Shown: piece by piece, positions 54,458 through 61,828 of the stretch | Layout of the letters: each line of letters begins with the position of its first letter | How positions within the stretch are numbered: position 1 is the stretch's first letter | Assembly: GCA_049325275.1 (NCBI GenBank) | Contig: JBMOLU010000069.1 | Location: forward strand, 1 to 64,000 | Reading direction: 5' to 3' | Source: CAIQJJ01 sp049325275 | GTDB taxonomy: Bacteria > Chloroflexota > Anaerolineae > Anaerolineales > UBA4823 | DNA: 64,000 bases | Translations under genes and position numbers: made by a program | The notes under the pieces: model-generated | Database searches by the model: none | The model's input: only the letters and a program-made list of their open reading frames with translations | What the model was told of the DNA's origin: nothing

Positions 54458-57376
54458 TCACAAGACCTTTTTCACTTCGAACATACCCTTGCGTTCCTGG
54501 TTGGCTTTTTCGATGGCATCGGCCGAGCCGAGGACAACGGTCTCGCCGTTTTCGGCCAGCATCGCCAGGACTTCGGCAAACTGTTTGAAATCGCGCACGC
54601 CGGCCGAGAGCACTTCGTCGCGAATTTTCTGGCGTTCCTCGTCGGTGTAGTGTGTCAGGTAGCGTACCATCGCGGTATACCCCTTGGCGTCGGGAAGCAT
54701 GTAGGCGTCCAGTTCGCCGATTACGCCGATGATGGTCTTGGTCAACTCGGCGGGACTCAAATCGAGCTGGCGCAGGAATCGCGGAACCTGATCGTAGGTA
54801 TCGAGCGTACCCAGCAGGTTGGGATCGCGGTACGAGAGAAAGGTAAAGACGCCGGAAGCCTGGTCGAAGACGCTGAAACCGCCGTATGCACCGCCCTGCA
54901 CGCGCACCTTCTCCCACAGGAAGGTGCTGTTGAGATAATTGTTGATCACGTGCACGGAACCGTGCGGCTCGTAGCCGAGCGCATATAAGTTGCCCCCTTT
55001 GCCGACGTAGTTGACCTGGGCCGGAATGGTCAAGCCTTCGTCAGCAGACTTCGCCGCAGAAGTGCCTGGGCGCTGAAACGCCGTGGCAAGCATCGGACGA
55101 TCGGGCAAAGCATCCAGGAAAGCGTCCACCTGCGGCCGGCAGGTTTGCCAGTTGGCTTCATCGAGGGTGATATTGACGAGCACGGCCCTGCGGTGGACGA
55201 GCGCCTGGCGTACGGCTTCGAGGCGGGCCAGGACGCCAGGCCAATCGTTTTCGATATCCTGAACGAGCCGGCGCAAGAAAAAGAGATAGTCCACGCCACC
55301 GATTTGCTCGGCTACCCAGCCGGCCTCGCTGAAGCGGGCGCGCAGGCGCTGGTTGACGGCGATGTGGCCGCCGGGCACCAGGCCGGCTTCGGCGCGCGCT
55401 TTTTCCTCGAGGACGATCTGCTGAAAGCGCTGCAGGTTATCGAAGTTGGCAGTCAAGAGCACATCCCGCAGAATGTCCAGCAGGTCCGTGGTACGCGAAG
55501 CGACCGCTTTGCCGCGCAGGAAAAACCACAAGGCCGAGTCGCTCGATTCGCGAATCGTGGAGGTCAGCACGCCGGAACGGATGCCGCCGGTCTGCTGGCC
55601 GATGCGCTGGATCAGCCTGACGAAGTCTTGTGTCTGCGTGCCCATTTCGAGCAAAGCACGCCCGAACAGGCCCATAAAAGGCAGCAGGTCTACCGGCAGG
55701 TAGTGCATGTCGAAACCCAGGTCCAGGTAGGCGATGCCGTTGGTGAAGAGATCGTGATACAGCACCGGTGTTTTCCCGCTCTTTTGAAGCGCAAGCGGGA
55801 TGGTTTTGACCTGCTTTTCGATATCGTCCAGGGCAAGCGAAGGGATGCTTGCCAGGGCCTCCGGCGCATCGGGTGCATCCTGGCGGCGCTTGAGTTCGGC
55901 AGCCGCCGCCGCGAGCGCCGCCAGGTCTCCGGCAGACATGGCCGCCTTGGCGGCCGCCAGGCGGGCCTGTTCGGCTGCTTCGCGGCGCCGGCCTTCTTCG
56001 GGGTCGGGCAGCAAGTGAACGGCGGTGCGGTGCGGGTTATCGAGCAGGTGGGTTTGGATGAGATTCTCGAAGTAAGGCACCCCCAGAGTTATTTTTTGCT
56101 TGATGGTATCCAGGGGCGCTTCGAAGGCCAGCGCTTCGAACGGATCGCCATCGTAGAGCCAGGCCGAAAGCGCCGTCAGCATCATGAACAGGCCACGCGG
56201 GTAACGCCCGGTGTTCTGCTCTCGCAGGCGGAACTCGATCGTGTTGATGGAAGCGGCTACCGTATCGGAATCGAGGCCATCGGCGGCCAAGCGGCGCAGG
56301 GTGTCGAGGATCAGACGCTCGACTTTTTCAAGATTCTCGGGCGCCACGCCTTTCATGCCGGTTGCGTAGTACATTTGTTTGAGGCTCTCTTCGAAACCGG
56401 CGCCGGCCATGTCTTCGCCCAGGCCCGAATCGATCAGCGCTTTGCGCAGCGGGGAGGCCGGCGTGGCCGTGAGGACGTGGGCGAGAACGGACAGGCCAAG
56501 CGTATCGGGATGGCCGGCTTCGGGCATCAACCAGTTGAGGGTGACGTACGCCTTGGGATCTTCGATACCGGCTGCATCGTACACCTGTACCAGGCGGCGC
56601 GGCGCATCAAAACGCGGCTGCAAAACCAGATCGGAATGTGGCTCACGGCGCTCGAAGCCTTCCAGCCAGCCTTCCAGGAACGCCAGGCGGCGTTCTTCGG
56701 GGTCGTCGCCGTAAAACCAGATGTAGGCATTGGAGGGATGATAGTAACTTTCGTGAAAGGCCTTGAACTCAGCATAGGCCAGATCGGGAATGACGGCCGG
56801 GTCGCCACCTGCATCGAGGCCATAAGGCGAATCGGGGAAAAGGCTGCGCTGGCTGTATTCATAGAGCAGCGAATCGGGCGACGAATAATTGCCCTTCATT
56901 TCATTGAAAACGACGCCTTTGAAGGCCAACGGCGCGTCGGGCGCTTCCAGCTCGTAGTGCCAGCCTTCCTGCATCAGGGTATATTCCGAAATCAGCGGGT
57001 AGAAGACAGCATCCAGGTAGACGTCGGCCAGGTTGTAGAGGTCTTGCAAGTTTTGGCTGGCCAGCGGGTAACAGGTCTTGTCGGGAAAGGTCATGGCATT
57101 GAGGAAAGTGTTCAACGAGCCTTTGGACAGTTCGATGAAGGGTTCCTTGACGCGGTACTTGCGTGAACCGCACAAAACAGCATGCTCCATAATGTGGGCA
57201 ATGCCGTTGGACGTGCGCGGCGGCGTGCGGAAGCTGACGCCGAAGACCTTGTTTTCGTCGTCGTTGAGAACGGAAAGCAAGCGAGCGCCGGTCTTGTCGT
57301 GAACGTAGTGCTTGACGGTGGCGTTGATCTCGGGAATGTATCGTTGTTGGAGAAGGGTAAAGGGGGACATCATCAT
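54458..57376 (-). CDS. M16C zinc metallopeptidase (presequence protease/insulinase family)
   Basis: 972 aa, the full length of the PreP-type enzymes. The inverted zinc motif is 'GIAHIMEHAVLCGSRKY' (HxxEH) near residue 62, followed by 'LSKGSLNTFLNAMTFPDKTCYPLAS' in parts and a downstream Glu in 'GVVFNEMKGNYSSPD'. Four M16 half-domains and the central M16C-associated segment (about 470-720) are present, and the inactive second half ends 'FLRQLDLSPAELTKTIIG'. There is no signal peptide, so it is cytoplasmic and likely degrades peptides. The ATG cluster at the start (MMM) leaves a two-codon uncertainty. An FAD subunit gene precedes it and a CcrM-like gene follows. Confidence 0.93.
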   Translation of the reverse strand: MMMSPFTLLQQRYIPEINATVKHYVHDKTGARLLSVLNDDENKVFGVSFRTPPRTSNGIAHIMEHAVLCGSRKYRVKEPFIELSKGSLNTFLNAMTFPDKTCYPLASQNLQDLYNLADVYLDAVFYPLISEYTLMQEGWHYELEAPDAPLAFKGVVFNEMKGNYSSPDSLLYEYSQRSLFPDSPYGLDAGGDPAVIPDLAYAEFKAFHESYYHPSNAYIWFYGDDPEERRLAFLEGWLEGFERREPHSDLVLQPRFDAPRRLVQVYDAAGIEDPKAYVTLNWLMPEAGHPDTLGLSVLAHVLTATPASPLRKALIDSGLGEDMAGAGFEESLKQMYYATGMKGVAPENLEKVERLILDTLRRLAADGLDSDTVAASINTIEFRLREQNTGRYPRGLFMMLTALSAWLYDGDPFEALAFEAPLDTIKQKITLGVPYFENLIQTHLLDNPHRTAVHLLPDPEEGRRREAAEQARLAAAKAAMSAGDLAALAAAAAELKRRQDAPDAPEALASIPSLALDDIEKQVKTIPLALQKSGKTPVLYHDLFTNGIAYLDLGFDMHYLPVDLLPFMGLFGRALLEMGTQTQDFVRLIQRIGQQTGGIRSGVLTSTIRESSDSALWFFLRGKAVASRTTDLLDILRDVLLTANFDNLQRFQQIVLEEKARAEAGLVPGGHIAVNQRLRARFSEAGWVAEQIGGVDYLFFLRRLVQDIENDWPGVLARLEAVRQALVHRRAVLVNITLDEANWQTCRPQVDAFLDALPDRPMLATAFQRPGTSAAKSADEGLTIPAQVNYVGKGGNLYALGYEPHGSVHVINNYLNSTFLWEKVRVQGGAYGGFSVFDQASGVFTFLSYRDPNLLGTLDTYDQVPRFLRQLDLSPAELTKTIIGVIGELDAYMLPDAKGYTAMVRYLTHYTDEERQKIRDEVLSAGVRDFKQFAEVLAMLAENGETVVLGSADAIEKANQERKGMFEVKKVL

Positions 57377-57412
57377 GAAAGGGTGAAAGGAAAATGGGTT
57401 GTAGGAAAAGGA

Positions 57413-58180
57413 TCAGGCGACGGACAGCTTTTGCAGACAGCGCCCGGCCAGGATGGCGGCCACGCCGGCGCGATATTCGGCGCTGGCCCAGGCATCGCCG
57501 GCCTCGTAAAAGGCGTTACGGGCAGCGGTTTCGAGGCCGCCGGCCTCGGGGGCATCCATGGCCAGCAAAGGCGCTTTGCCATAACCGCCAAGCGCCAGGC
57601 GGGTGCGCCCGGAGGGCCAGCGGGCCAGGGCGGCACAGACGATGGGCCGGTCTGCGGGAGTGCGGGCGACATGTTCGAAAGCCAGTTGGGCCTTGAGCGG
57701 CAGGGTAACGGCCGTCGCCAGGCGGTGAGGCAGCTCGCGCAGGGGAAGGAAATCGCCCAAAGCGATGGCCCGTGACGACCGGCCATCGCTTACGGCAAGA
57801 TGAGCGTCCAACGCCAGCATGGCCGTGGCAAAAGGCGAACGCCCATCGCAAGCGATCAGCGTCCCGGCAAGCGTGGCCACATGACGCAGGTTGATGGCGG
57901 ACTCCAGCTCAATGGCCCTGCGCAGCGCGCCAGGGACGTGCTCATCCTCGAGCAACTGCTGCAGGGTAACCGTTGCGCCGGTTTCCAAATGATTGTTTTT
58001 CTTCTGGATATGGTTCAAGCCGAGCGCCTGCAAATCGACGACGGCAAAGTCGGCCGCGTAAGCGGCCGTAAACGCGGGCGAGTTGATGACGCTGCCTCCA
58101 CCTAAGGGAATCGTATCAGGCCGGGCCAGCAAGTCCAGCGCAGCTTCTAATGTGTCGGGGCGATGATATTGGGTCAGCAT
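57413..58180 (-). CDS. FAD-binding subunit of a molybdenum hydroxylase (YgfM-like)
   Basis: 255 aa from ATG 58180 with GGGAG upstream; 22 further upstream codons lack support and run into a repeat. The N-terminus 'YHRPDTLEAALDLLARPDTIPLGGGSVIN' carries the FAD-binding Gly-rich loop. 'INLRHVATLAGTLIACDGRSPFATAMLALDA' in parts is the second FAD motif. The protein is shorter and more divergent than CoxM and in layout resembles E. coli YgfM, which is encoded beside xdhD. It could therefore be the FAD partner of the XdhD-like subunit at 49963, although two unrelated genes lie between them. Confidence 0.8.
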   Translation of the reverse strand: MLTQYHRPDTLEAALDLLARPDTIPLGGGSVINSPAFTAAYAADFAVVDLQALGLNHIQKKNNHLETGATVTLQQLLEDEHVPGALRRAIELESAINLRHVATLAGTLIACDGRSPFATAMLALDAHLAVSDGRSSRAIALGDFLPLRELPHRLATAVTLPLKAQLAFEHVARTPADRPIVCAALARWPSGRTRLALGGYGKAPLLAMDAPEAGGLETAARNAFYEAGDAWASAEYRAGVAAILAGRCLQKLSVA

Positions 58181-58199
58181 GGCACTCCCATCCGGGTTT

Positions 58200-58314
58200 A
58201 AGAGACTGTCTGAAAAGTGCCGCCGCCAGGTGCGATGCACTTCCACAAGGGTAGATGACGCCCATTTCTAGCCGGCAAAGCGCGAGGCGCCTTGCTTTTC
58301 AGACCGCCTCCAAG
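58200..58314. repeat. Intergenic repeat B, copy 1
   Basis: AAGAGACTGTCTGAAAAGTGCC starts the element and CTTTTCAGACCGCCTCCAAG ends it, so TCTGAAAAG and CTTTTCAGA are inverted ends. The core GTAGATGACGCC and TTTCTAGCCGGCAAAG are identical to the copy at 60704-60817. TGCCGCCGCCAGGTGCGA also occurs, inverted, near 23485-23510. Confidence 0.75.
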
Positions 58315-58381
58315 AAACGGTGGACACTTCACGGCGAAGCCGGAAGATACAGGTCAATTATACAGGAGTTGCCGGGATGGA

Positions 58382-59509
58382 TCAGGCGCCAAAGTACGCT
58401 TCTTTCAAGTCCAAGTAGAATAAGTAATCTTCCGGCGTGACGTTTGGCGGGCAGCGGTGATCGCAGAAGGGAATGAAACCGCCGCGTGCAACCAGCGGGA
58501 CGAGCGTGTCCATGTAGGCGCGGATGGCGTCGCGCCCCTTGCCGAGCTCGATTTTGTCGAAACCGCCCATGATGCGCAGATCTTTCCCGTAGCGGGCAAG
58601 CAGCTCGGCAGGGTGAGCGCAGCCGTTGACTTCGAAGGGGAAGAGGCAGTTGATCCCGCCTTCCAGCATGGCGTCCAGGATCGGGCGCACGTCGCCGTCG
58701 CAGTCCACCCACCAGATATCGATTCCATGCGCCCGAAGCCTTTGGTGGATGCGTTGGTAGCGCGGCGTCACCACGCGGCGAAACCACTTCGGCGAAACGA
58801 TCGGCCCGGCTTTGAAACAAATGTCTTCCCAACCGGAAGCAAAATCGAATTCGAAATGAGGCAGGATTTGATCGAGGGCATGTTCGACCATGACACAGGC
58901 CGTTTCCACCATGTCTTCGACCATGGCGGGGTAATCGTAGATGGCATAGGCTAACCCCTCGAAGGTAAGCACATCGCGCACCTTGCCGATCATCGACCCG
59001 ACATGGATCCCCAAAGGATAGTCTCGACCGGGTGGGTCCCAGCGCCGTTTGAGAGCGGCCACATCGACCAGGCGAGCCGGATCGTCCAGGCGAAAACGTT
59101 CGGCCTTGACTTTCTTCCAGTCATCGGGGCCTTGAACGGAAGATTTGATGTAGTGTGGAATGGTGTCGTGCCCGTCGAGCGGGACTTCGGCGAGTAAACC
59201 ATCCGCATTGATCAGCACCTTCGTTGCCTGGCGTACCGCCACGATCTTCTCCTGGAAGGGCGGCGAGAGCCAGACGTTGCCGCCGATGCTGAACTGGCGA
59301 TCGAAGTTGAAAAAGATGTCCGCTTCTTCGTTGCTGCGGATTCCATTTTCATAGAAGAGCGGCCACTCGTCAAAATTCTCGTTCCAGTAACCAAACTCCA
59401 TGTTGAAACAGCGATCTACCGGCTGGTAATGCATTTGCGCGTTGAAACGCTGGCGGTCGGTCATGGTGCCTTTCCATTTCGGGCGGATGGGGGTGACAGG
59501 TTTCGACAT
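58382..59509 (-). CDS. Uroporphyrinogen decarboxylase (URO-D) family protein, probable corrinoid methyltransferase type
   Basis: 375 aa. The fold is that of URO-D/MtaA-like proteins: 'TDRQRFNAQMHYQPVDRCFNMEFGYW' (the R-F motif at the N-terminus), 'LGIHVGSMIGKVRDVLTFEGLAYAIYDYPAMVEDMVET' in parts, 'DFASGWEDICFKAGPIVSPKWFRR', 'VDCDGDVRPILDAMLEGGINCLFPFEVN' and 'IMGGFDK'. His and Cys in 'VDCDGD' and 'PFCDHRCPPNV' could bind zinc, as in the methyltransferase branch. True heme-pathway HemE is shorter and more strictly conserved, so a corrinoid or C1-transfer function is more likely. It is followed by repeat B and preceded by repeat A. Confidence 0.8.
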   Translation of the reverse strand: MSKPVTPIRPKWKGTMTDRQRFNAQMHYQPVDRCFNMEFGYWNENFDEWPLFYENGIRSNEEADIFFNFDRQFSIGGNVWLSPPFQEKIVAVRQATKVLINADGLLAEVPLDGHDTIPHYIKSSVQGPDDWKKVKAERFRLDDPARLVDVAALKRRWDPPGRDYPLGIHVGSMIGKVRDVLTFEGLAYAIYDYPAMVEDMVETACVMVEHALDQILPHFEFDFASGWEDICFKAGPIVSPKWFRRVVTPRYQRIHQRLRAHGIDIWWVDCDGDVRPILDAMLEGGINCLFPFEVNGCAHPAELLARYGKDLRIMGGFDKIELGKGRDAIRAYMDTLVPLVARGGFIPFCDHRCPPNVTPEDYLFYLDLKEAYFGA

Positions 59510-59539
59510 ATTGTTTCCTCACCAAGGCTTCCGGAGCCT

Positions 59540-59603
59540 GCTAGCAAGGTGTCGGAGAGACCCTAAGTTAAGACTTCCGAAGTCTTCTCCGACAGACTGC
59601 TAG
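59540..59603. repeat. Stop-codon-associated palindromic repeat, copy 2
   Basis: GCTAGCAAGGTGTCGGAGAG, then AAGACTTCCGAAGTCTT and TCTCCGACAGACTGCTAG. This is almost the same as 13839-13903. Its right end forms the TAG stop (complement of 59600-59602) of the adenylate cyclase gene. Confidence 0.75.
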
Positions 59604-60682
59604 ATCAAATTGAAGCGAATGCGATGCAAAGCCATCGGTTTCGAGATACCGCGCAGCGTAACCGTCAGTACATCCGACTTGCCAAGCCCATGCACGATGC
59701 GGGCGGCCTCAGGGTCTTGCAAAACGGCCTCGCTGAGCAGTAGATCGTCCCCTTCGGACATGTGGCTCACCCGCGAAGCAATATTGACGGTCGAGCCGAA
59801 ATAATCCAGGCGGTGGTTGAGCGTCACCACGATGCAAGGTCCGGCGTGCAAACCGACCTTGAGGCGCAGGCGGTCCTGGCCGCGTAAACCCGCCATCTGG
59901 TTCAATTCCGCAATCGCCTGCATACTTTCCACGATGCCCAGCAAAGCCGCCGAATTGCCCAGGAAGGTTCCCATGATGCCATCCCCGATGGTCTTCACGG
60001 CCGCCCCACCGTGCGTCTCGACCGCTTCAAAAATCGAGAGGAAATGCTGCCGCACCAACTGGTAAGCTTCTGCATCGCCCAGGCGCTGGTAAAGCGCCGT
60101 CGAGCTTTTCAAGTCGGAGAAAAACACTGCCAGATGCTGGATGCCCAGCGACTGGTTATGCGGCAAGACCCGATCGCCAAGCGCTTCGCGAAAGACGGGG
60201 CGGTTGATCAGGCGCAGCGCCGGCATCTGGCCGAGTTCGGTGTCGACCACCTTGCGAAAGATGGGGTCGTCCTGGCGGGCGGTATGCAACTTACGCACAC
60301 TTGCATCGAGGCTGACGTAGATGGTGACCACCTGGTCCAGCAAAATATCCCCTTCCCACGAGCACGCCGGGCAGCGCTGGTGCGCTTCGACCTTCCCCAA
60401 GTCCGGCGTGCTGTGTAAGAGTGCGCCACAGCCCGGGCACCAGCTATCCCACTCGAGGCGCCACAGATTCTCCAAGACGGACCACACCAGCACGTCCAAC
60501 GTACGCCCGTCGCTCCAGTTCAACCACTTGGCCAGATAGCGCGGGTTGATGCGAAACAAGGCCCGGTCGTCCGAACTGCCGGCATATTCCTTGAGCTGAG
60601 CAACCTCTTTTTCGCTGACGTTGTACTTCCGCAAGCGGTCGAACGCTTCAAGGTGATGTTGCGGGGAAAACCAAGCGAGCAT
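59600..60682 (-). CDS. Class III adenylate cyclase with a central zinc ribbon
   Basis: 360 aa. Residues 1-90 are helical ('HHLEAFDRLRKYNVSEKEVAQLKEYA'), like the N-terminal domain of DUF5939-type cyclases. A zinc ribbon follows (WCPGCGALLH ... RCPACSWEG). The cyclase domain starts near residue 190 with 'AVFFSDLKSSTALYQRLGD' (first metal Asp), 'GGAAVKTIGDGIMGTFLG' (Lys, second Asp) and 'LDYFGSTVNIASRVSHMS' (Asn and Arg). All catalytic positions expected for ATP cyclisation are present. The protein is soluble. It is the second cyclase in the window; no CRP-type receptor is seen here. Its stop codon lies in a repeat and repeat B lies upstream. Confidence 0.85.
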   Translation of the reverse strand: MLAWFSPQHHLEAFDRLRKYNVSEKEVAQLKEYAGSSDDRALFRINPRYLAKWLNWSDGRTLDVLVWSVLENLWRLEWDSWCPGCGALLHSTPDLGKVEAHQRCPACSWEGDILLDQVVTIYVSLDASVRKLHTARQDDPIFRKVVDTELGQMPALRLINRPVFREALGDRVLPHNQSLGIQHLAVFFSDLKSSTALYQRLGDAEAYQLVRQHFLSIFEAVETHGGAAVKTIGDGIMGTFLGNSAALLGIVESMQAIAELNQMAGLRGQDRLRLKVGLHAGPCIVVTLNHRLDYFGSTVNIASRVSHMSEGDDLLLSEAVLQDPEAARIVHGLGKSDVLTVTLRGISKPMALHRIRFNLI

Positions 60683-60703
60683 AATCTTTCTCCATGAATG
60701 CCG

Positions 60704-60817
60704 AAGAGACTGTCTGAAAAGTGCCGGCCAGAGGTGCGAGGTACTGCCATAAGCGTAGATGACGCCTGTTTCTAGCCGGCAAAGTGTATTGCTCCTTGCG
60801 TTTCAGATCGCTTCCAA
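60704..60817. repeat. Intergenic repeat B, copy 2
   Basis: This shares with 58200-58314 the start AAGAGACTGTCTGAAAAGTGCC, the core GTAGATGACGCC and TTTCTAGCCGGCAAAG, and the end TTTCAGA-CGC-TCCAAG. The middle differs. It separates the activase gene from the adenylate cyclase gene. Confidence 0.75.
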
Positions 60818-60831
60818 GCCAGACAAGCAGG

Positions 60832-61812
60832 CTAGTTCATAACGACATCTGCTTTCCCGATCACTTCCCAACGCTCACAACGCCCGCCCCAGCGCGCCAC
60901 CACCTGCTTGCCCACGGAGACCTGCACGATCTCACAGTGGTTGGAACAGTGATGGCATTCGAACGACGTGGTACGGTAGTCGAGTTCGCTGACGCCGAAA
61001 CCTTTAAACTGCGTTGCGGCGCCATTCTGGCCGATCGCCTCGCTGGCCAGAATGGCCGCGCCGATGGCGCCCATGACTTCGTGATGTGGAGGCACCTGGA
61101 TGGGCATTCCCAGGGCCTCCTCGAAGGCGCGGATCATTCCCTTGTTGAAGGCAACCCCACCCTGGAAAACCACCAGCGCCTGAATTTCCTTGCCTAACCC
61201 GACGTTGTTGAGATAGTTGCGCGCCATCGCCTGGCAAAGGCCATAGAGAATGTCCTCGACGCGATGGCCCATCTGCTGCTTATGGATCATATCCGATTCG
61301 GCAAAAACGGTACAGCGTCCGGCAATGCGCACCGGATGCCGTGACCGCACCGCCATTTCGCCGACATCTTCGATATTGACGCTCAAGCGGGCCGCCTGCT
61401 GGTCGAGAAAGGCACCCGTCCCGGCAGCGCAGACTGTGTTCATACCGAAATCCACGGCCACGCCATCGCGCAGAATGATGATCTTGGAGTCCTGGCCGCC
61501 GATCTCGATGATCGTCTGCACGCCCGGGACGAAATGGGAGGCAGCCACTGCGTGGGCGGTGATCTCGTTTTTGACCACATCGGCGCCGACAACCACACCG
61601 GCCAGGTAGCGGCCGCTGCCGGTCGTACCGACCGCGGCGACTTCGACATCTTCGGGCATGCGCAAGTTAATCTCGCCCAAGCCCTGCTGAACCACTTCGA
61701 GCGGCTTGCCGCGTGTGCGCAGATAGAGCGAATCGAGCACCCGGTAAGACGCATCCAGCAAAACCACCTTTGTCGTGACGGAGCCGACATCAATTCCTAA
61801 GAACGTCTTCAT
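60832..61812 (-). CDS. BadF/BadG/HgdC-type acyl-CoA dehydratase activase
   Basis: 326 aa from ATG 61812; a longer frame to 62046 lies inside the upstream gene and is not used. The ASKHA ATPase motifs are 'FLGIDVGSVTTKVVLLD' (phosphate 1), 'IIEIGGQDSKIIIL' (phosphate 2) and 'VVFQGGVAFNKGM' (adenosine). Cluster Cys are in 'NTVCAAGTGAFLDQQA' and 'AGRCTVFAESDMI', where two subunits would share a [4Fe-4S]. A Cys-rich tail (FECHHCSNHCEI...GGRCERWE) is an extension seen in some members. The activase uses ATP to drive an electron into a dehydratase or reductase partner. The next gene upstream, 16 bp away, encodes a candidate partner. Confidence 0.9.
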   Translation of the reverse strand: MKTFLGIDVGSVTTKVVLLDASYRVLDSLYLRTRGKPLEVVQQGLGEINLRMPEDVEVAAVGTTGSGRYLAGVVVGADVVKNEITAHAVAASHFVPGVQTIIEIGGQDSKIIILRDGVAVDFGMNTVCAAGTGAFLDQQAARLSVNIEDVGEMAVRSRHPVRIAGRCTVFAESDMIHKQQMGHRVEDILYGLCQAMARNYLNNVGLGKEIQALVVFQGGVAFNKGMIRAFEEALGMPIQVPPHHEVMGAIGAAILASEAIGQNGAATQFKGFGVSELDYRTTSFECHHCSNHCEIVQVSVGKQVVARWGGRCERWEVIGKADVVMN

Positions 61813-61828
61813 GGCATCACCTTTCCTG

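Noticed and set aside
52952..54988. A 678-codon plus-strand frame over the methyltransferase region
   Set aside because: Low-complexity, His/Arg/Gln-rich shadow crossing two well-supported minus-strand genes.
55145..57166. A 673-codon plus-strand frame opposite the M16C peptidase
   Set aside because: Shadow frame; the minus strand encodes the full HxxEH enzyme.
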